Source: Euptelea pleiosperma (Eukaryota > Streptophyta > Magnoliopsida > Ranunculales > Eupteleaceae). Taken from it: a stretch of DNA of 64,000 nucleotides. The stretch lies in assembly GCA_035048495.1 (NCBI GenBank), contig CM068547.1:8583700-8647699 (forward strand), written 5' to 3'. The notes beneath the pieces are model-generated. The model saw only the letters and a program-made list of their open reading frames with translations, made no database searches and had not been told where the DNA came from. Each line of letters opens with the position of its first letter. Position 1 is the first letter of the stretch. Made by a program: the position numbers and the translations under genes. Positions 22,568 to 46,147 of this stretch are shown one piece after another.

Positions 22568-22945
22568 AAATGGTTGGGCTCCAGTTATAACCCTAAAATG
22601 ACATGCTCTAGTTACAGGACACAATATGAGCCATGTGGCACACTCTTAGAGGACTCTGACCGTATGGATGTTTGGCCGATCCCTAGGAGGACCTATAAAC
22701 AAAAAATTGGCCTAATTACTGATTTCAAGGCGTTGGATCTTTGTACCTCAAATACTACTCAAATTCCCACAGTTGAGATTAACCCATGAAAATAAGTCCA
22801 ATCCAATGCATATAAATCACTAATCAGGCTGATTTTTTGTTTGTAGGTCCCCTTAGGGATTGGGCAAACATCCATAAGGTCAGAGTCCTCTAAGAGTGTG
22901 CCACGTGGCTCATATTGTGTCCCGTAACCGGAGCCTGAGCCTATA
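22568..22945. mobile_element. Family A foldback MITE, GGGCTC-ended variant
   Basis: GTTGGGCTCCAGTTATAACC, then TACAGGACACAATATGAGCC, are mirrored by GGCTCATATTGTGTCCCGTA and GGAGCCTGAGCC. Both arms are well preserved. Confidence 0.85.
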
Positions 22946-23392
22946 TAGAAATACAGATTGTTATTTTTCAGGGCCCAAAGCCTGAGCCCAGCTTGGCCCT
23001 GAAAAATCAACCTTGCCAAAGTGGCCTAGCCTGAAATTCAGAAGGCCTGTTTTACACCCGTAATGGTGCACAAATGAGGTTGGTTTAGGCATTAAATATC
23101 TATTAAATCGTCAACATCACCTCAGCACTGGCGGTGGCGTAGAGGTTTGATGGACGGTACTTACATCCTAATACGGTTACAAAAATTACTACCTACACAT
23201 CTATTCTACTTATTCATGGACGAAGGCCCTTCTTGCATGCCTAACGATACCCCCATAATTCCCAAAATGTCCCTCTTTTCATTTTTTATCTTTTTTTAAT
23301 TACTTCCGTCCAATGAAATAGAATATAATAAATAGGGGTACCTTAATCTTTTTGCCCTTTTTTTTGAAAATGTCCCTTTTTTGGTTCTTTAA
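22946..23392. other. Intergenic, nothing recognised
   Basis: Mixed AT-rich sequence; no gene or known repeat seen. Confidence 0.3.
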
Positions 23393-24159
23393 GGGTCTGT
23401 TTGGTACGCATGCAAACCATTACACGTGCAATGGTTTGTTTTCTTGTGTTTAGTTCGCACTAACTTTGCATATGCAAATTTTAAAATTTACTCACAGTTC
23501 ATATTTACTACCATTTGGTTCGCGTGCATGCTCACTTAGGAAAGCACAAAATATGTGGGCCCCAATTATTAATTATGAAAAAAGAATAACAAATTTTCCG
23601 TACTTAATATGTGGGCCCCACATATTTGAACATGAATTTCAAATTTTTAAAAACGAAAAAAATGAAATGAGGGAGGTCCGAACCCGTTATGGATCCGACC
23701 CCCCCCCCCCCCCCCCGTTAAAATGGTCAAAAAATAATGATTGTTATTTTTTGTTGTAATGAAAATAACGACCATTATTTTTTGAAAATAAATTTGTGAA
23801 AAAAGGGATATTATTTTTTCTTCATTATTTTCTATTTTTTCTCATTTTTTAAAACTTCAAATTTTAAATTTTAAATTTCAATGCCACTGTTTCCATTATT
23901 TCTTTTTTTTTTTTTTTTTTTAAAGATAGGGCTTAATTTGAGAAAATGTTGGATTTTAATTTGTATCTCGTGCAAATCGTTTACACAACCTCCTTGTGCA
24001 AACGATTGCTCAAGGCTGAAATGGGTTTTTAATTGCCAAAGAGGACGAGCATTCATTTGCCTGCGTGGAATGTAAGGCACGTGTACCAATCATGCGTGGG
24101 AAATGATTGCACCTGTAAATCTATCTGCAGACCCAATTTGCAGCTTATCAAACGCACCC
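23393..24159. mobile_element. Tourist-like MITE enlarged by a nested family B piece
   Basis: The ends GGGTCTGTTTGGTA and TATCAAACGCACCC are inverted repeats flanked by TAA on both sides (23390-23392, 24160-24162). The interior includes the family B fragment at about 23670-23905, which explains the large size. Confidence 0.65.
23670..23905. mobile_element. Family B MITE fragment with an expanded poly-C tract
   Basis: ACCCGTTATGGATCCGACC is followed by 18 C (23699-23716) and GTTAAAATGGTC, then AATAACGACCATTATTTTTTG and the AAATTTTAAATTTTAAATTT core. Other copies have 4-6 C at the same place. Confidence 0.65.
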
Positions 24160-24465
24160 TAAATTTTTTTCATTTCTTTATATTAACAGGATTTTTTGTC
24201 TTTTTCCACCTGAACGCATTTAATGCATTTACGTACTACTCCTCTCCCCTTTAAATGACTCTCCTTCTACCATCAGGTGTAGTACTGCATGTGACCCCGC
24301 CCACTCGAAATAATTAAATTAAAAAATGTTTAGTCTTTTTGTGCATGTGGTGACTTTTGAGAGTCCATGCATCAATCTACCCTCCATCGAAATTTCTACC
24401 CTCCATAGAAATTTTCCACGGAAGTGGCCATGTATGGACTTTAGATTTCTTCATTTTGGAATAAG
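24160..24465. other. Intergenic, nothing recognised
   Basis: No gene; CTACCCTCCAT(C/A)GAAATTT occurs twice near 24380-24415. Confidence 0.3.
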
Positions 24466-24838
24466 GGTCGGGCTTTGTTAACAGATATAAAATGACAGGG
24501 ACACAATATAAGCGAGGTGTCACACTGTTACAGGACTACGGATGTTTGTCCTATCCTATGGTGGACCTACAAACAAAAAATCAGCCTGATTAGTGATTTG
24601 TTGGCTTTGGATTGGACTTATTTTCATGGGCTGATCTCCACTGGGAATTTGAGCAGTATTTGAGGTACAAACTACAAAGATCCAATACTTAAAAATCACT
24701 AATCAGGCTGGTTTTTGGTTTGTAGGTCCACCATGGGATAGGACAAACATCCGTACAGTCAGAGTCCTGTAACAGCGTGACACCTGGCTTATGTTGTGTC
24801 CCTGTCATTTTATATCTGTCAACGGAGCCCGACCCTTA
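24466..24838. mobile_element. Family A foldback MITE with about 50-bp extended ends
   Basis: AAGGGTCGGGCTTTGTTAAC and AGATATAAAATGACAGGGAC at the left are mirrored by GTCCCTGTCATTTTATATCT and GGAGCCCGACCCTT at the right. In between are the family arms, here with ATAAGCGAGGTGTCACACTG in place of the usual G-box. Confidence 0.88.
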
Positions 24839-25030
24839 GAATAATATTCAAATGTTTAGTAGAAACAGAGAGCACGTACTTCAGTCACGCGGGACATGAT
24901 TCCCAGTTTTCCAGAAAGAAGAAACAAGCTTCTGTTACTCTTGCCAACCAATTCTAGACTGGATTTACGTGCCAAATTTTCTCACTATCCGGTAGGACTG
25001 TAAATGAGTCATCTACAAACATCCACTATA

Positions 25031-25038
25031 CTATATAT
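25031..25038 (+). promoter_or_regulatory. Candidate TATA box of the glycine-rich protein gene
   Basis: CTATATAT lies 43 bp before the ATG at 25081. Transcription starting about 30 bp downstream would exclude the ATG at 25051, supporting the later start. Confidence 0.5.
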
Positions 25039-25080
25039 GTAGCCAAGGCTATGCTCACGAGCAGCTTACCACTTATAAAA

Positions 25081-25464
25081 ATGGTTTCTAAAATATGGGC
25101 CTGCCTAGCTTTCCTACTTTTACTCCCTACTCTATGCTCTGCTAATAGACCTCTCATGTATACCGAAAAATCCGATAACATTGACACCAACAAACCTGAC
25201 AGTATTGGCGTTGGTATAGGAATTGGTGAAGGTGGAGTTGGGGTCGGCATCGGCGTTGGTATATGCGACGGTTCTGGGGTTAGCATTGGTGGTGGTGGTG
25301 GTGGTGGTGGCAGCCCTCGCTTTTCTGGTGGAGTATCCTGTGTGGGTGGGGATGGGGGTGGTGGGGGAGGTTTGGGTTTGGGTTTGGGTTGGGGTTGGGG
25401 TTTGGGAAATGGGTGGGGTGGTTGGAAAGGGAACTATGTGTCAAAGAAGGTTCATAGTCCATGA
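25081..25464 (+). CDS. Small secreted glycine-rich protein
   Basis: A single exon gives 127 aa. Residues 1-21 (MVSKIWACLAFLLLLPTLCS) are a clear signal peptide, cleaved probably after SCAN-like LCSA. A short polar segment (about 22-42) is followed by a glycine-rich tail with GVGIG, runs of eight and seven Gly, and GLGLGLGWGWGLGNGW, ending in a basic KKVHSP. The design matches plant glycine-rich proteins of the cell wall, but no specific member is recognised. An ATG 30 bp upstream in frame would spoil the signal peptide and lies before the expected transcription start. The Gly-coding DNA is simple-sequence-like (GGTGGTGGT), so length could vary between individuals. Confidence 0.75.
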   Translation: MVSKIWACLAFLLLLPTLCSANRPLMYTEKSDNIDTNKPDSIGVGIGIGEGGVGVGIGVGICDGSGVSIGGGGGGGGSPRFSGGVSCVGGDGGGGGGLGLGLGWGWGLGNGWGGWKGNYVSKKVHSP

Positions 25465-25853
25465 CTTGAAAAAGGGTTCCATTATTGAAGGCCAAACCTT
25501 TGTTTTATGAGCATTGGTGGCTTATTAGTCAGTCATGTTTGCATTCAAATCCTTTTATTACTTATATAGCTAAGAAGAAGCATTCTTGGTGGTGTGCAAT
25601 TTGCACAAGATTTTGACTCACAGACTCTTGTGTGTACCCGAAATCCCCATCGATGGCGATTGATATCCCATACATATAACTATGGGCCACCTTTTCGATC
25701 GATGATAACCAATGAATCAAGGTTTGTAAAATGATCATAACCCTTCGATTCATTAGCTTTTGCTGACTATTAACGATATTTTCCTTGCACATCTAAGTTT
25801 TAGCTGTTGATTGGACAATTAAGCTTGTTGGGTCTGTAATTTGGTATAGTTCT
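25465..25853. other. 3' flank of the glycine-rich protein gene
   Basis: Nothing beyond a probable 3' untranslated region is recognised. Confidence 0.3.
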
Positions 25854-26250
25854 TGTTAAACAACCATTTGCCCCAAAAAGATCAATCTGCTGGGGAAAGG
25901 GAAAACAATTATGTATACCAACAGGTCATCGGGCCAACACATCACGTAGACGGGAACACACCATCCACTAACATGCTCTCTCAATAGGATTACAGTTTGT
26001 TAGAGACTTGAACCTGCGACCTCCCATGTCTTAAAGCTCTGATACCATGTTAAATAACTATTTACCCCAAAAGTTTAGCATGTTGGGGAAAGAGGCAAAT
26101 CATTACAGTCCACATACAACCTCTCCAACCTCAATGTTGCCTAGCACCACCATATACTTCTCATATTCGGAAAACATGGACCCTATTCGTGAGGGACACG
26201 TGTCAACATTTGCAAATCCGAGTCAGAAGCCATTAAGTTACCCATAATTA
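25854..26250 (-). mobile_element. TRIM-like element remnant
   Basis: TGTTAAACAACCATTTGCCCC at 25854 and TGTTAAATAACTATTTACCC at 26048 are copies of one LTR end. GCTCTGATACCA (26036-26047) directly abuts the second; on the minus strand it reads TGGTATCAGAGC, the initiator methionine tRNA primer site. The interior is only about 120 bp and non-coding. The right boundary is uncertain. Confidence 0.6.
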
Positions 26251-26950
26251 CCTGAACACGATATGTGTGTGATCCTTTTTATGTTGCAGCGAGGCGTTGA
26301 AAGGCTGAGAGCATACGTGGGGCAATACCTTGTATCTCGTGACCAACTCAACCAACCTACCCTTAAAAAGCTTAATAGCTCATACCCTTCTCAGAATTTC
26401 ACAGCTACTATTGGATCGTAACATCATTATCCCCACCTACCATCACCTCTCTTTCTTTATATCTCATGAAATACATGGTTCATCACATGCTCATGTAAAG
26501 TTACCTTGATGAATGGCTATAAAGTAGTGATACGGATGCCCCACACGTGGCATCGACCTCGTCGCCATTGGTTCCAACCACCAATATAGTAGCACGCCCT
26601 TTAATTTGGTGACAGTACGTAATTCGCATTGTGTACAGGGGCATTTATGGATACCCGATAACTCAATCACCCGATATGTACGAGTTCAGGAATCTTAAGT
26701 ATACGAATTTTCTATCAACTACCCTACCTGATACCGAAATGCTCGCCAGACCCGACTTGTCCTTACTCGGGTCGGATCCACTTTCAGGATCCTTGATTAT
26801 GACGGTTCCAGTTTTTATCGGTTTTCAATTCGGTACCTATTGACACCCCTAAATAATTCGGTTTTTTTATTTTTATTTTTTATTTTTAAAAACTAATTCG
26901 TGGCCAAAGTTGTTGGCTCATCTTAAACGCTTTCCCACGTGCACGCATTC
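26251..26950. other. Intergenic with ACCCGA/GGTTC-rich stretch
   Basis: 26630-26860 has short motifs (ACCCGATA, CTCGGGTCGGATCC, TTCCAGTTTTTATCGG) like the GGAACC-rich repeats in the GH28 introns. No gene is supported. Confidence 0.35.
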
Positions 26951-27843
26951 GGAGAAATCTAATCTGCATATGTTTATTAAAAGTACGGAAAATTTCTCAA
27001 AAGAAAACAAATTTCAATCTATTTACAAAAAAGAATACAACTTTTTGCAAATCCCAAAAAAAAAAACGTCAAAGGGCGTTTCATTACGTGGCACATGTTT
27101 ATCAAAAAACGCCCTTTAAAAGGGCGTTTGTCAGTAAAAAACGTCATTTTAAAGGGCGTTTTTCAGTAATAGATGCCTTTTTAAAAAACGTCTGTCAGAC
27201 CTCTGACAATTGACAGACGTTATTTTAAAGGGCGTGTGTCAGTAGAAAATGCCCTTTAAAAGGGCGTTTTCTATGACACGCGCCCTTTTAAAGGGCGTTT
27301 TTTGATAAACAGGGAACCCCAATTTTTACGCCCATTTTGGCGTACCCAGAAGATGAATCAATGGCTGATTTTTGGTGAGGATGATCTCTACGGTGAGGAG
27401 ATCATCCTCACAAAAATTCAGATCATTCCGATATTCGTAGACTGGTTTAGAAGTTGAGGAATTATGTGACATTTTTTAAAAAATCATTTGGAATAAACGC
27501 CCTTTAAAAGGGCGTTTGTCAGATGTGTCAGCCATCAGTCATTCGTTAGTCAGTCGGTGACTGATTCGACTGACAGCAGACGAAACGCCCTTTGAAAGAG
27601 CGTTTCGTTTTCTTTTTTGAGATTTGCGAAAAGTTGTATTCTTTTTTGTAAATAGATTAAAGTTTGTTTTCTTTTCTGCAATTTTCCGTTAAAAGTATGC
27701 GAACATTATATCCACCGTTGAATACTTATTGAAAAACGTATTTTTAATTTATAATTTTTTTTTAAACGTTGAAATAACACGTTTTTCAATGGATATCCAA
27801 CAGTGCTGACAAGTCCACAAAGGAATGCAGACTAGATTTGTCC
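26951..27843. mobile_element. Family D foldback MITE split by a Mutator-like insertion
   Basis: Left end GGAGAAATCTAATCTGCATA and right end TGCAGACTAGATTTGTCC are inverted repeats. The flanks are CACGCATTC (26942-26950) and CACGCATAC (27844-27852), a 9-bp duplication with one change. Without the inserted element and its duplicated target the host is 181 bp. Confidence 0.75.
26986..27688. mobile_element. Family C Mutator-like non-autonomous element, copy 2 (703 bp)
   Basis: It has the same ends as copy 1 (CGGAAAATTTC... and ...CAATTTTCCG) and an identical 9-mer TTAAAAGTA on each side (26977-26985, 27689-27697). The centre (about 27307-27472) differs from copy 1 and contains GAAGATGAATCAATGGCTGA and GGTGAGGATGATCTCTA, text that also occurs near 52425-52465. 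Confidence 0.9.
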
Positions 27844-27852
27844 CACGCATAC

Positions 27853-28517
27853 AGCAATTTCCTGGTAACTTTCATGTTGATAAAATGGTTTACGGGCTAT
27901 TACTAAAAGTTATTCGAATAGACTTCCGTATCTTGACCGTTGACAGTTGACCGTCGACAGTTGGCCGTTGACCAGTCGTTTTAATATCCCAAAAGTTATA
28001 TTTAGCTTGTGTGAACATGAAGATTGTCAACTAAATTATTATCCCACCGTTAGAATGGTCCAAGTCAAGGAGCTGGTGGAAGGTGGGACCATCTGGATGG
28101 GTGCAAGGTTGGAAGTTGACTTGTCCACTATATATCACTTGGACCAATTGACCAACCACATTAGAGTCTTGGATTTCTTGTTGTCATTTTATTGAATAAA
28201 TTGTTCCAAATACACTGAAACATCATACCCGCAATCAACGGTGTTTGATCCAGTTGATCGAAGCTGTCGTAACCCTAGTTAGTAATTCTGCGTACTATAC
28301 ACCTATTATACCCGAATAGTAAGTTTTTTTTTTAAAAAAAAACATTTTAAATGATTGAACTGTACGGATTATTCGCCGTTCTTCTCTAAAACAAATTAAA
28401 ACATATAATGTATTTCCATTTTTTTTCAATAAATTTTTTAAATATACTTCAGATTTGAGAAAAAAGTCCATTGGCACATTTGTAAAGATCAATGACCTGA
28501 CTTTTTTTTATCGATCT
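27853..28517. other. Intergenic, nothing recognised
   Basis: TTGACCGTTGACAGTTGACCG-like short repeats lie near 27935-27975. No gene is supported. Confidence 0.3.
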
Positions 28518-28740
28518 CCAATCTTGGTTGAAAATCAGCCTGATTTGTGATTTTTAGCCATTGGATCTATGGACCCACCCCAAAATAATGATCCAATCCC
28601 AAGGTTGAAAATCGACCTATGAAAAGTCTAAAATCGGATGGATATAAAGGACTAATCATGCTTATGTTTGGTTTGTTTGTCCACTTAGGGATGGGCCTAA
28701 CATCCATACGATCAACGGTCTCTAAGAGTGTTCTCTGTGA
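28518..28740. mobile_element. Family A MITE fragment ending at a family B insertion
   Basis: GAAAATCAGCCTGATTTGTG to CATCCATACGATCAACGGTC and TCTAAGAGTG follow the family order; the right arm stops where the next element starts. The left tip is missing. Confidence 0.65.
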
Positions 28741-29203
28741 CGGTTTTAAAAATGGCCGTTTAAACGGTAATGCCCCAAGCCTGTTTCCGTTAAAACCGTT
28801 TAAACACGTTTTATGGGTTTTAAAAAAAATGGCCGTTAAAATTGTTTAAACGGCTGTTAGAATCGTTTAAACAGCCATTTAATTTTGAATTTTTTTGTGA
28901 AAAAAATGGCCATTAAATCTGTTAAAATCCGTTTAATTTCCGTTAAAATCCGTTTAATTCTGTTAAAATCTGTTTAATTTTTTAATTTTCAAATTTCAAA
29001 ATTTGAATTTCAGCGCCACTTTTTCCATTTTTTTCCGTTAAAATCCATTAAAATTGTTAAAACCGTTAAAATCCATTTTTCCCCATTTTTTTTCCATTTT
29101 TACCCCTGACCGTTTCAATCCGTTTTGACGGCCGTTTAAACGGTTTAAATGGTAACGCCACCAGTCCGTTTAACCGTTAAAACGGCCTCCTTTAAACCTT
29201 GAT
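28741..29203. mobile_element. Family B MITE
   Basis: It starts GGTTTTAAAAATGGCCGTTT and ends GGCCTCCTTTAAACCTTG like the copy at 8161-8586. Inside are repeated CCGTTAAAATCCGTTTAA blocks, AAATTTCAAAATTTGAATTT and GGTAACGCCACCAGTCC. No clear flanking duplication. Confidence 0.8.
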
Positions 29204-29900
29204 CAGGACCACGCCATATATATATATATATATTCTCCAACTATTTTTTTTTCCGTTTCTCATCTATTTGACCACCTTTTTTTTTTTGTTTGTACCGTAT
29301 TTCAAAATAGATTATATTCGTACTATTCCCGTCCCGAATTTTTTCTGTATGCCGAATTGCTAACTAGGGTGGTAACCCGCAGGACCCTTAAACTTGATCT
29401 GTGTCTCTCAGGAGAAAGAAAAACCCTTGATCTTTGATCATATATATAGCTACTAAATTGAATTTTTGGAGTTGGCCCACCAAGTCATCAATCTGGATCA
29501 TTCAGTTGGTGGGCCGCCAAATGAACGGTGTTTATCAAGGGAGCATCATCTTTGATGCTAATGTTGTCATCATATAGATAATCTAGATAGATTACAAAGA
29601 GAGAAGCAACGGGCCAGCAGCCACAAAGTCGACTTCACTTCACAGATTTTCAAAGTTTTTCTGGTAAAAGTATACCGCACCAAAAAAACAAGGGGAACTT
29701 TCAAAGAAGGGGAGAGTAAGAAAAATGACCCGACAATTGACAAAACACTCCCCAAACATGCTCCTCCGCCAAATTTAGCGGCTTAGCGACACTGCTAAAT
29801 TTATCGGCAATTCCATCATTCCTTCTTAATCTCTCTCTTCATTTCACCCAAAGCCCGTTTCTGGGATTTTCGGATTTCAGAGCGTCTTTTGGGGTAAAAT
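29204..29900 (+). promoter_or_regulatory. Upstream region and leader of the MAP kinase gene
   Basis: A (TA)n tract sits at about 29216-29232. The leader before the ATG at 29901 is CT-rich (CTTCTTAATCTCTCTCTTCA). A 9-bp stem AAATTTAGC / GCTAAATTT with a 14-base loop lies at 29771-29802. No single TATA box stands out. Confidence 0.45.
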
Positions 29901-42490
<12,590 letters not shown>

Positions 42491-45400
42491 GAAGAGATGT
42501 TGTCGTATGTTACGTATACTGTAGAAAGATATTGGAAATATCAGTTTCCCAAAATACAATGTATTGTCCATCATAATCCTCCAAAAAATATATAAATGCA
42601 TTAGAGATATTGGGAGTGGCTTAAAAATTGTCATTAAAGCTCGTTCATCTTTTATTGCCGAAGTACTGAAGCCTGTACTCTGCAACTCCTGAGCAAGGAA
42701 GCTGAAGCAGCACTATTGCCAGTGATTCAGGATCACCAGAATATCAACAAAACCCAAAGTCCATGTGGGTGCAGGTCTTCTTTTCCATTTATACCAAGGG
42801 CGCATTAGGAGCTGGAAAGCTCTGCAGCAGAGATTGTGTAAAATTGTAAGGCTCATCACTTTCTGATTTCTCACTTTCCAAATTAAATGTGTGGATTTGA
42901 AGACTTCCTTCGGTGGATTAGATAGATCTTACAGTTTCCGTCTTTGTTTGTCTTGAACTCTGCTTTGTATACTGCTGTTAAGTCAAGTTCTTTTACTTCA
43001 GTAACCATCAAGGAAAGCTTTACCTTTGCTTGATTAAGTGTTGCTGTTACCAGGAGCTCGATCTTTTTCTTTTGTGGGTTATCGATGGGGCATGGTGGAC
43101 CTCATCTTGACTTGATCTTAAACAAAAGAAAAAGAATTTAAATCTTGTTTGTTTACAGTGTCTGGCATCACCAGTGTTAAAATCCTAGGATTCTGCTTAA
43201 ATCTTAACCCAAATAATTTGAATCTTATGTATGAAATCATTTAGATAAAAATCCTGCGATTTCTATAAGAATCTTAATACAATTTATGATTTGAATCTTA
43301 TGATCCTTTCAAATCTTACAATTCAAATACAAAGATGGGGCACATTTTCAGGTGAACAGCACAACTCTTAAGATCATTTTTACATAATTCCACCGTCAAC
43401 CTGGGTCAATTTTTAGTTTTTTGAATTTTTTTTGTTCATCTTTGATATTTCGGGTTAAAAGGGCTCTTAAAGATTAAAAAAGAAAATAAGAAAGCCCTTT
43501 GTGTGGTTAGGGTTAGGAACAAGAAAACAAACGATTTTTTGCCCATGTATATTACAAATAAGGGGATCATATGTAGTCTATTTTCTCTATCTTTGCTCAT
43601 TTTCAAGATATTAAGCTGATTATACTTTTTTTTTTCTCTCTTCTGATAAGTATATAGTATGATTAAAAAGGGGAAAACCCCACAGATTACACAACCTTGA
43701 TAGCTCTCAATAAAAAGACCACCAAAACAAAACTAAAAACATCTCAAGAGAGCAGAAACATGAAACAGTTCCTCCCATCTAAACACAAAGGAATCAAAAA
43801 AACATCCTCTAAACTCGGGAGAGTAAGAAGCATGAACTTATTATTTTACAATAAGCAATCTTGTAATATGTTATTGTAGGAAACAGTTTTATGGTAGCGT
43901 TTTCCCATGAAACACCATTTAACACGGATGACAAGAAATGATTGTCCATGCACGCAATTTCAAAGAGTGAGAATTGAGACTATTGATGAGAGATGGAAAT
44001 TTATTTAATTTGATTATGAATTGACGATGCAAGATTTCTAGTTTTCTTTTTGTGATCTTTTGTTTGTATAACTATCAGTCAAGAACAATGTTCTTATTGT
44101 GCATATTGAGATTGCTATGTCAACTGTTTTGTCGTTATTGGTATTTTCCTGTACAAACCCTTTTCATTATGGATTGGGCCAGGGGACCAACGAAAGTGAA
44201 CCAACAAGTTCACGTTTGTTCTCGGCTGTGGATCCTAAGAATCAAAATGGTGTTTTTAGCTTTTGCAAAAGGGGATGCCAGCCCAGCACTATTAATCACT
44301 GTTGGATTCTTGGGATCCATGGCGGAGAAAAAATGTGATATTTTTGGAGTAGTTAGGTATATTATATGTTCTTTCTAATTTTTTGGATATTATTTTATAT
44401 ATATTTTTTTAACTTATAAAGAAAAATATTTATGAATCCTACAATCCGACAATTTGAATCTCGAATCGATTTGAATCCCACTCACGATTTTACGATCCGA
44501 TTTGATTCTGACAAAACAGGGCATCATCATGGTATAAGATTTTAGAGAGCATTCTAGGAACTGAACAGGGGACTAACCCAAGTCTGCATTATAAGGCATG
44601 CCATTGGAACAATAGGTGAATTCGCAACATCTTTATTGAATTATGGGATGAAAATCTGTACAAAAACAGGATTTCATGTTGAACTAGTTTGAGTTTAAAA
44701 TGTTCCTTTATGTGGATTCGTGCAGTATTTTTTGCTTGATTTCTTTTGATCTAGGATATCCATCTTTGGCAAGTCTGCTTGTATAGTCTAGCCTTTGCTC
44801 TTAGTGTTCTGGTGAGAAATAGGAAGAGCAGCGATGCAAAATGAAATAGTGCCAGCAATCTTCCCCTATTTATACAAGCTTGAGGCTCACCAGATCAATA
44901 CATGTATCCAGCAAATGTAGAATCACGATCGAGCCATGTCGGGTGCAGAAGTTCAATCATCGCGCCGCCCTCGATTTGAGAAACGGTCGCCTCGTACAAA
45001 TTCCTGCCTTTTCCAATGAGACCTCGGGGCAACACATGGAGAAAAGAAACCAACCGATTCGTGTTTCCACTCTATCGAGATGTGATACCATCTGAGGTGT
45101 TTCCTTGACACAGTAGGAATAGGGGCGAATATATGTGCCAAAAACTGACGACACTGTAGCCATCCACGTGTCCCCTCAAGATCTGTGAACCAGGGTCAAA
45201 TTCGTCTTAGTAGCTGTTGGATCTGAGTTGCAGTTCTTGGACCAACTCTACCCTACTTACAGCTCGGAACTCTCTGTCAACCTATCCAACTTGACTCAAA
45301 AGGTTGGTTTGGCAGAGATGAGAGCCGACTAGCAGAGGTAACTTAGCTTGTGCAAAGGAGTCGGCATCATTCTACTGAGTGGTCTCTATCTAATCCCTGG

Positions 45401-46147
45401 TTGATGGGACGTCTCATACCTGAGATTAACCTTAACAAAATGATAGAGATGGATTGACCGAAACTTCCTGCACACGTTAGAGGGTACACACTTATCCTTG
45501 TAGGTGACCATGCCCCCATCATTTTGAGCAGCTAGAGATGCAAAGTATTAGCCAAATTCCCATCCCTATAAATAAGGGCATCATTCAAGGAGTAAGAGAT
45601 CCCCAAATCCTGATTCATCCCGTGGAAGTCTCTTTCTCTCTTTCTCCCCAACCCAACTTGAGTTACCGACTTCTCAGTTCGTGCAAGCCGAACATGTAGT
45701 TGGCCATTTGAAGTGTTGGGTCAAATTTTTACCCTAATAAGCCGAAAATTGACCCCACAATTAACAGCATTTATAATTTTATTTTGGGAAATGGGTTTTC
45801 ATCAATTTCAATTTCAAAGAGTTATTTGAACAATCACCTTGTAGTGAGGGTGACTTCATACAATATTTATTAAAACCAGAGAGTGGCTGTGCAGAAAAGT
45901 GGTTTGGAGCTACCCTCAAAACACTCCTCCCCATATCGGATACGGTTACGTATATGTATTCTCTTGTCTATAAGATACTATGAATTCATAGTTCGGAAAA
46001 AAACCAACATATAGGAATTCATACTCTGATCGGCTACCGTTGCATATAGGAGAAAAAACCAAGTAGCTATGAATTCTCTAACAATATTTGTGCAAGGAAA
46101 ATAAATTCAAGGATCATATAGTAAGAAAGAGTAACTCCGCGTCTGCT
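42491..46147. other. Convergent intergenic region between MAP kinase and GH28 gene 1
   Basis: The MAP kinase 3' untranslated region probably ends near 42.6-42.9 kb. 43160-43330 and 44420-44520 are rich in AATCTTA/GATTTGAATC motifs. 44850-45760 may be a decayed LTR: it includes CCCTATAAATAAGGGC near 45568 followed by CTCTTTCTCTCTTTCTCC. The frames at 44052-44378, 44099-44338 and 44880-45163 have no family features. No gene is supported. Confidence 0.4.

Noticed and set aside
25051..25053. Upstream in-frame ATG of the glycine-rich protein
   Set aside because: It lies too close to the TATA-like box and puts polar residues before a textbook signal peptide that starts at 25081.
25223..25510. Alternative and antisense frames over the glycine-rich region
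   Set aside because: They are shadows of the GGT-rich sequence; only the frame with the signal peptide makes sense.
44052..44378. 108-codon frame downstream of the MAP kinase
   Set aside because: No similarity to any family I recognise and it overlaps another frame of equal length; surrounding sequence looks like decayed repeat.
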